Position numbers and translations under genes: made by a program
Part shown: positions 59,028 to 64,000 of the stretch, in pieces
Layout: every line of letters begins with the position of its first letter
Position numbering within the stretch: the first letter of the stretch is position 1
DNA from: Streptomyces sp. SUK 48
Lineage (GTDB): Bacteria; Actinomycetota; Actinomycetes; Streptomycetales; Streptomycetaceae
Assembly (NCBI RefSeq): GCF_009650765.1
Contig: NZ_CP045740.1
Location: forward strand, 8,222,001-8,286,000
Direction: 5' to 3'
DNA length: 64,000 nt
The notes under the pieces: generated by a model
Database searches by the model: none
Told to the model about the DNA's origin: nothing
The model's input: only the letters and a program-made list of their open reading frames with translations

Positions 59028-60562
59028 GCCGCTGCTCCGATGCCGGACTGGTTCCGTGTGTGCTGTTCCCGGGTGAGCATCGCGAGCGTGGAACGGAGCC
59101 GGGGGAGGGGCACGTCGCTGAACTGGATGCCGACGCTGAAGTTGAACTCGTCGCGCTGGCGCATGGATTCGTCTGCACCGTCGCGGGTGAGGTCGACGTC
59201 GGCGTAGGCGAGCAGGTCGTCCGGGCTGTAGCCGCCCTTTTCGGTGAGGGTTCTCCACACGGGTGTGCCGGGATAGGGGCGGAACTCGAAGACGCTGGCG
59301 CGGATGTCGCCGGCGTACCGGTCGGAGATGGCCCATAGATTACGGATGTGCTGGATGGTTGCGTCGAGGTCTGCTTGGGTCTCGCCGGGGAAGCCGAGGA
59401 TGAAGTAGCCCTTCACGCCGATGCCGTGGGAGACCAGGCGGCAAGCGACACGCTCGGTCATCTCGGCAGTGATCCTCTTGTCCATTGCGGCCAGGATGCG
59501 GTCGCTGCCGGATTCGATGCCGAGGGCTACCTCCCGCAGCCCATTGGCGACGAGACGCTCCAGATCGACGTTGGTGAGCCGGTCGAGGACGTTGATGCGT
59601 CCGGTGGCGTCCCATACGTACCGGTCGCCGATCTTGTGCCGGGTGAAGGCGTCCATCTGCTCATTGATGACCCGGCCCACGCCGAGGAAGAGATCGTCGA
59701 CAAAGCGAAACGCGCTCACGCCGTACTCGTCGTGCAGCTGGTCGAGTTCGCCAATGATGTCCTCGGGGGAGCGCACGCGGATCGCCACGTCCGGGTTGGC
59801 GGAAACGGCGGCGCCGCAGAACGAACAGTTGTAGGGGCAGCCCCGGCTGCCGACGATGTTGGCCTCCCAATGCCCCTGCACGCCGATTCCCCTGAGCCAC
59901 GGCCGCTCACCGGCCAGACGAAGGTCCGTTGCCGTCGGCGCCGCCCGGTAGGGGTCCTGGGGCATAAAAGCCCTGTTGACGTATGGCAGGCTGTCAATGT
60001 CGGGGCCCAGCAGCGCTGCGCTGGTCTTGGGATCGGCGATCCCGGCGGCCCGGGTGCCGAGCAGGGGATCGCGCCACAGGACACCGGGGAGCGTGCGCCG
60101 GTTGTGCTCGTCCTCTAGGAGGGCGGCGACGCGGAGTTCCCCTTCTCCGAGGACGAGGGCGCGTAGGTGGCGCATGCGGGGGTCGGCGAGGACCCGGTCC
60201 GGCATCGCCTTGGCGTGGTGGCCCCCGACCATCAGCGCAATGCCGGGATCGAGCAGCGCGGCGATCTTCGCTGACATCTCGTAGGTGGGTGCGAGGAGGT
60301 TCATGGCGGCCCAGCGGGGCGCGGCCTCATTGACGATCCGGGCGGTCGCCTCGATACCCAGACCATGAGCCTCGGCGTCGAGGACGCCAACGTTGAAGCC
60401 CTGCTGCCGGGCGTACGTGGCGATGTAGGCCATGCCCAGCACGGGGAGCGTGTAGTCGTTGGTCCGCGGCCGCAGGCGGTAGTCACGCAGCGGTGCGTTG
60501 ATGAACAGGGCATCCAGGGTGTGACGGTCGTCGGCGCCCGCGATCAGCGGTGACTGTTGCAT
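59024..60562 (-). CDS. B12-binding radical SAM enzyme
   Basis: This is a 512-residue protein. Residues about 15-150 form a cobalamin-binding-type Rossmann domain (LDALFINAPL, then DPGIALMVGGHHAKAMPDRV). The radical SAM core has the CxxxCxxC cluster motif in SRGCPYNCSFCG (Cys 242, 246, 249), followed by GIESGSDRILAAMDKRITAE and GYFILGFPGETQADLDATIQ. Such enzymes methylate or rearrange unreactive carbons. Its operon partners (kinase, NUDIX, glycosylase) suggest a nucleoside or nucleic-acid substrate; this is inference. Confidence 0.9.
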   Translation of the reverse strand: MQQSPLIAGADDRHTLDALFINAPLRDYRLRPRTNDYTLPVLGMAYIATYARQQGFNVGVLDAEAHGLGIEATARIVNEAAPRWAAMNLLAPTYEMSAKIAALLDPGIALMVGGHHAKAMPDRVLADPRMRHLRALVLGEGELRVAALLEDEHNRRTLPGVLWRDPLLGTRAAGIADPKTSAALLGPDIDSLPYVNRAFMPQDPYRAAPTATDLRLAGERPWLRGIGVQGHWEANIVGSRGCPYNCSFCGAAVSANPDVAIRVRSPEDIIGELDQLHDEYGVSAFRFVDDLFLGVGRVINEQMDAFTRHKIGDRYVWDATGRINVLDRLTNVDLERLVANGLREVALGIESGSDRILAAMDKRITAEMTERVACRLVSHGIGVKGYFILGFPGETQADLDATIQHIRNLWAISDRYAGDIRASVFEFRPYPGTPVWRTLTEKGGYSPDDLLAYADVDLTRDGADESMRQRDEFNFSVGIQFSDVPLPRLRSTLAMLTREQHTRNQSGIGAAA

Positions 60563-60574
60563 GGGTCCTCCATG

Positions 60575-61378
60575 TCATCGGGCGTGCGCACCCCAGGTGA
60601 GGGTGGCGAGGGTGAGGGTGTGCAAAGCGGTGCGGTCGGTCCCGGCCCAGCCGGTCCACAGCGGACCGAACGCCTTGTCCTTTTTGCCGGGCCAGGCGTA
60701 AGCGGGGGCGATCTTGGAGGCCCACGTGCGCACGGCCAGATCGTCGTGCGGGTAGATGCTGAAGTCCCCGGTGTAATCGCAGGCGGCGGCCGCAGCGGTC
60801 CAGGGGCCGATGCGGGGGATCCGGATGAGGTCGAGGGCCAGGGCGCTGGGGCGCTGTCCCTTCCAGGCGGTGTGGTGCTGCTGGTAGTGCGTCGCGGCCG
60901 CCAGCAGGGCGGTGCGGTGGAACTTCACCCCGGCGTCGTGGAACTGCTCGTCGGTCAGGGCGAGTACGACGGCCGGCGTGGGTGCGACAGCGAGCGCGCC
61001 GTGCGGGCCTTCCACGGTGGTGCCGTAGATGCTGCACCAGGTGCGGTACAGCTTGCGGGCCTGATCGGCGCGGACGACCTGTCGCAGGATCGCCGTGGTG
61101 ATCGCGTCCCACAGCCAGGGGTTGGCCAGGCGCCGCGTGACGCCGAGCCGGGCGAGCCCGTCGCGAAGGGCGCCCGGGGCGGCGGGCGGGAGGTTCGCGG
61201 GGTCGGTGCTGACGACCTCGGGCTTGACGTCCTCGGTGCCCTCCACACACGCCATGTGCAGGCCGTCCCCGTCGTGGGACACGATCCAGATACCGGAGGC
61301 GGTACGGACCGCGCGCGCATATGTACCGTCCTCGTAGACCTGCCAGGCGGGGTGGTCGATCGTCAGGACATCGCTCAT
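60575..61378 (-). CDS. HhH-GPD DNA glycosylase (AlkA-like)
   Basis: This is a 267-residue protein. ATG 61378 has GAGGAG 6 nt upstream. LARLGVTRRLANPWLWDAIT starts the helical core, LIRIPRIGPWTAAAAA is the helix-hairpin-helix with the GPW-A motif, and FSIYPHDDLAVRTWASK holds the catalytic-type Asp of the HhH-GPD family (as in AlkA's LPDD). It should excise modified bases from DNA. No iron-sulfur cysteines are visible. It is the first gene of the operon, 12 nt before the radical SAM gene. Confidence 0.85.
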   Translation of the reverse strand: MSDVLTIDHPAWQVYEDGTYARAVRTASGIWIVSHDGDGLHMACVEGTEDVKPEVVSTDPANLPPAAPGALRDGLARLGVTRRLANPWLWDAITTAILRQVVRADQARKLYRTWCSIYGTTVEGPHGALAVAPTPAVVLALTDEQFHDAGVKFHRTALLAAATHYQQHHTAWKGQRPSALALDLIRIPRIGPWTAAAAACDYTGDFSIYPHDDLAVRTWASKIAPAYAWPGKKDKAFGPLWTGWAGTDRTALHTLTLATLTWGAHAR

Positions 61379-61719
61379 CGGGTGCTCCTCGCGGTGTGCG
61401 GTTGTGCTTGCCGTAGCCTCTCGCGCCCCAGCGGTACGACGCGCCGAAACCCCGGATGAGGGGTTGCCGGCCGACGATGTCTCGCTGAATCCGGCAGGCG
61501 CGCATGCTCCGGTATCCGGCGAGCATGCACGGCCGGGACCACTGTGGTGCGTTGCCCGGGAGAGCGGCGGCCGACCGGCTGCCCGGCGGGGCATCAGCTC
61601 GTCGCCTAAGACCTTTGCGGCGCGGGCGGCGCACGACGGGGTGACCGTGCGCGGCACCGTCACGGCGTGATGCACCGGCGGGCCGGTGCACCGGGTTTGG
61701 GCCAGCTGGTTTTTAGTCG
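61379..61719. other. Spacer with probable promoter of the glycosylase operon
   Basis: About 340 nt between two minus-strand operons. The ribosome-binding site for the glycosylase lies at its left end. Open frames on the plus strand are shadows. No clear promoter boxes or hairpin found. Confidence 0.35.
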
Positions 61720-63009
61720 TCAGGCATGCTCGGCTCCCGGTTTGAATGCGAGTGCGGCGAGGGCGCCCGCGTCGTGGAACTCGCGCGTGGCGTGCGGGTG
61801 TTCGGGGTGCCAGTGGTGTGTCGGTACGAGCCCGGGTTTCTCCAGGGGCCAGGGCCCGAACAGTGTGCTGATGGTGTGGGCGTTGCGGGGTGTGTAGGCG
61901 AGCCCGGCTGCGCGGAACGGGTTGACGAACCGCGACATCGCGTTGTCCTCGCCGAAGTCGGTGGGGTGGGTGATGGACAGGGCGCTGCCCGGCGCCAGCC
62001 GTTCCCGCAGCACGGCCATGGCCTGCGTCACGGTCTCGTCGCTGTCGATCCATGGCAGCACGTCATGCAGCAGGACGGCGACGGGGCGGCTGAGGTCGAG
62101 GAGGTACTGGATCCTGCCCGAGGTGAGGAGCTGCCGCATGTACCGGATGTCGGCGCTCACCCACTGGGGTCGGCGTGGGTCGTCCTCGAGTCGGTGGCGG
62201 ACCTTTCCGAAGATGAACGTGTCGTGGTCGACGTAGACGGTGCGCGCGGCGGGCCCTCGGTACTGGGCTACCAGTTCGTGGAGCGCTGTGTAGGAGGGGG
62301 CGTCGTCCATCGGCAGGGCGTCGCTCAGGGGGTGGCCGCATCCCAGGTCGAGGTACTGGTCGATGCCCCGGGCGGCGAGTGTTTCCACGATGGCCGGCTG
62401 ATGGGCGCGGTTGATGGCTGCGGCGGTCTTGAGGGTCTGCCTGTCGTGTTCGGTGAGCGATGCGATCAGGCGCTGGTCTGACAGGTAGTTGTCCCGGCCG
62501 CCGAGGAGCAGGTCGTAGACGCGGCCGCCGGCGGGTGCGGACAACTCGCGCTGCGGCAGTGGTGTGACGGGGACGCGTGCATCTCGCCAGGTCTGCTCGG
62601 TCACATACGCGTTGACACCGGCCGGGTGGTAGCCCAGCATCTGCGCCATCCGCCTGCCGTGGTCGTCCCTGATGCCGGTGTGCAGGCCCCACGCGATGTG
62701 ACACGGGTCGTCGATGTCGTTGCCGTGGCTGTCGTCGCGCAGGTACGGGAAGCCCGGCTTGCCGGCCAGTGCCTGAAGGACCTGCCGGCCCTGGATCCAG
62801 CCGGCCACGCTCACCCGGCCCGCCACCCTTCGCCCGCCGACGGGTACGGCCAGGCAGGTGCCGCCGATACCGTCCTCACCCAGCCGGATCTCGACCGCCT
62901 CATCGAGCAGCTCCGGATCCGCCAGCCGTTCCGCCAGGACAGCTCGTCCGTGCGCGGCCCCGGACAAGGCGCCGTTGCCGGTCGCGCCCTGGTGTGCGTT
63001 GTTCGTCAT
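61720..63009 (-). CDS. SAM-dependent methyltransferase, DUF574 family
   Basis: This is a 429-residue protein starting at ATG 63009 (ATGA overlap). Residues 1-160 are an extra N-terminal domain (IRLGEDGIGGTCLAVPVGGR). The C-terminal part is DUF574: GGRVYDLLLGGRDNYLSDQR, then INRAHQPAIVETLAARGIDQ, YLDLGCGHPL (SAM-binding Gly motif) and RTVYVDHDTFIFGKVRHRL. This family is expanded in actinomycetes. Substrates are mostly unknown. The N-terminal addition is unusual for DUF574 and may bind the substrate. Confidence 0.85.
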   Translation of the reverse strand: MTNNAHQGATGNGALSGAAHGRAVLAERLADPELLDEAVEIRLGEDGIGGTCLAVPVGGRRVAGRVSVAGWIQGRQVLQALAGKPGFPYLRDDSHGNDIDDPCHIAWGLHTGIRDDHGRRMAQMLGYHPAGVNAYVTEQTWRDARVPVTPLPQRELSAPAGGRVYDLLLGGRDNYLSDQRLIASLTEHDRQTLKTAAAINRAHQPAIVETLAARGIDQYLDLGCGHPLSDALPMDDAPSYTALHELVAQYRGPAARTVYVDHDTFIFGKVRHRLEDDPRRPQWVSADIRYMRQLLTSGRIQYLLDLSRPVAVLLHDVLPWIDSDETVTQAMAVLRERLAPGSALSITHPTDFGEDNAMSRFVNPFRAAGLAYTPRNAHTISTLFGPWPLEKPGLVPTHHWHPEHPHATREFHDAGALAALAFKPGAEHA

Positions 63010-63881
63010 GAGCTTGCTCCCACCATCACGTCGCACACCACCGGGAGGTGGTCCGACAACTCCCGGGCCCCGGGCGTGTCATGGATGAAGTAGTCGGACA
63101 CCGCCAGGCCGGAGACCAGGGCGTAGTCCAGGCGCCAGGGCACCGGCTCGTTGGAGTACGCGTATCCGACGCTCGCCGCCTCCGGGTCGCCGAAGTCCGT
63201 CTGCGGGTCCCGCCAGCCGCTTTTGAGCAGTACCTGGACGGCGCGCCGGTCCGCGCGGCCGAAGGCCCCGTCGCTTTTGACGAACCGGTACCGCGACTGC
63301 AGGTTCGCCGGGACGAGCGACCAGTCGGGCGGTTCCCGGTCTGGTGTGTTGAGATCACCCAGGAGCAGCGCGCCCCGCGGCGCGCCCGGGAAGGGGCCGC
63401 CGTAGTCGGTGAGCATGCGGGCCTCGTTGAGCCGCGCATCTCCCGAGGACCAGCTGAAGTGCGTGGCGAAGGCCGTGAAGTCGCTGCCGGGGTCGTCGCC
63501 GGCCGCGACCGGGCGCAGCCAGGCGCGGATCAGTGCGTGGTGGAAGACGCCCTCGCCCACGATCCAGTGGTCCATCACCCGGATGCTGGAGGGTCGGATC
63601 AGCAGGGTGGTGCCGTTGGGCGGGCCCGGGGCCCTGCGCACGCGTGAGGGCGCCATGGCGACGGGCACCATTGCCAGTTCGTCCGCCAGCCGGCGCAGGT
63701 GCCGGTTGGTCCACCCCGTGCACTCCTGGAGGCTCAGGATGTTCGGGCCCAGGCGGGCGAGCATCTGTGTCTGCGCGCGAAGACGGGTGCCGTCGTCGCC
63801 GTTCAGGCCGCCGAGCAGCAGGTTGTAGGTGACGGCACGCAAGGAGACGTGTGTTGTCGAAGCGGTCAACTGTTCCTCCAC
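63006..63881 (-). CDS. Endonuclease/exonuclease/phosphatase-family protein
   Basis: This is a 291-residue protein. The order of motifs is that of the EEP fold: VTYNLLLGG, ILSLQECTGW (catalytic-type Glu), FATHFSW, LLLGDLNTPD (DxN) and ARELSDHLPVVCDV (SDH with the catalytic His). Members cleave phosphodiester or phosphate ester bonds in DNA, RNA or lipids. No signal peptide, so it is cytoplasmic. It overlaps the methyltransferase start by 4 nt, and upstream only 119 nt remain in the window. Confidence 0.85.
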   Translation of the reverse strand: MEEQLTASTTHVSLRAVTYNLLLGGLNGDDGTRLRAQTQMLARLGPNILSLQECTGWTNRHLRRLADELAMVPVAMAPSRVRRAPGPPNGTTLLIRPSSIRVMDHWIVGEGVFHHALIRAWLRPVAAGDDPGSDFTAFATHFSWSSGDARLNEARMLTDYGGPFPGAPRGALLLGDLNTPDREPPDWSLVPANLQSRYRFVKSDGAFGRADRRAVQVLLKSGWRDPQTDFGDPEAASVGYAYSNEPVPWRLDYALVSGLAVSDYFIHDTPGARELSDHLPVVCDVMVGASS

Positions 63882-64000
63882 AGAGCTTGATCAGGACTGA
63901 CCGTGGTGTTCGTCTGCTGGGGGAGACGGGGCACCACGGAGATCGTGGGCAGGGGCGCGGTCAGAGCCGGAGCACGGCCGGCTACGAGGCCGGCCCCACA

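Overview
The window looks like an accessory replicon or accessory arm of a Streptomyces-type actinomycete. It is GC-rich throughout, GTG starts are common, genes overlap through ATGA/GTGA/TGATG junctions, and there are many secreted proteins and domains typical of streptomycetes (DUF6233, DUF574, replication-relaxation, BTAD, FG-GAP). A Tap-like/Tpg-like telomere-maintenance pair, a complete conjugation operon and many gene remnants suggest a linear plasmid or a chromosome-end region. No telomere sequence is visible. All identities come from motif reading only; no database search was run.

Layout. 0-12.2 kb: secreted or small accessory genes mixed with decayed genes (a degenerate trypsin-like FG-GAP protein, an HTH/sigma-like operon, ArsR and transketolase fragments beside a 7-bp tandem repeat, a TnsA-like fragment, a truncated Ku, a secreted HNH nuclease and an atypical tRNA-like gene). 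12.6-15.7 kb: a two-gene operon read here as a divergent tap-tpg pair. Its large protein joins Phd-like segments and a DnaB/RecA-like domain to a Tap-like domain carrying polymerase-palm-like motifs. 15.9-27.3 kb (minus strand): a Tad/Flp-like pilus and secretion operon with SAF/CpaB, TadZ-like, TadA, TadB, TadC, pilin-like and TadE/G-like proteins, ending in a LysM-BTAD membrane protein. 27.7-40.6 kb (minus strand): a conjugative type IV secretion operon with TcpC/VirB8-like, VirB4, VirB6-like, NlpC/P60 lytic enzyme, coupling ATPase and replication-relaxation proteins. A perfect 20-bp inverted repeat lies upstream of its first gene.

41.7-57.8 kb: a duplicated winged-helix Rep-like gene, then a type I-E CRISPR-Cas locus with three forward arrays, a small inverted array remnant, and cas3-cse1-cse2-cas7-cas5-cas6e-cas1-cas2. 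The locus has been rearranged. Arrays 1 and 3 share a leader. Array 2 has none and directly abuts a truncated NucA/NucB-like nuclease gene with its presumed immunity gene. A second copy of the cas3 3' end lies against cse1, and cse1 is split in two by a one-base frameshift in a C run.

57.9-63.9 kb (minus strand): two tightly coupled operons. One encodes an HhH-GPD glycosylase, a B12-binding radical SAM enzyme, a thymidylate-kinase-like protein and a NUDIX hydrolase. The other encodes an endonuclease/exonuclease/phosphatase-family protein and a DUF574 methyltransferase. Together they look like an uncharacterised nucleotide or nucleic-acid metabolism module next to CRISPR array 3.
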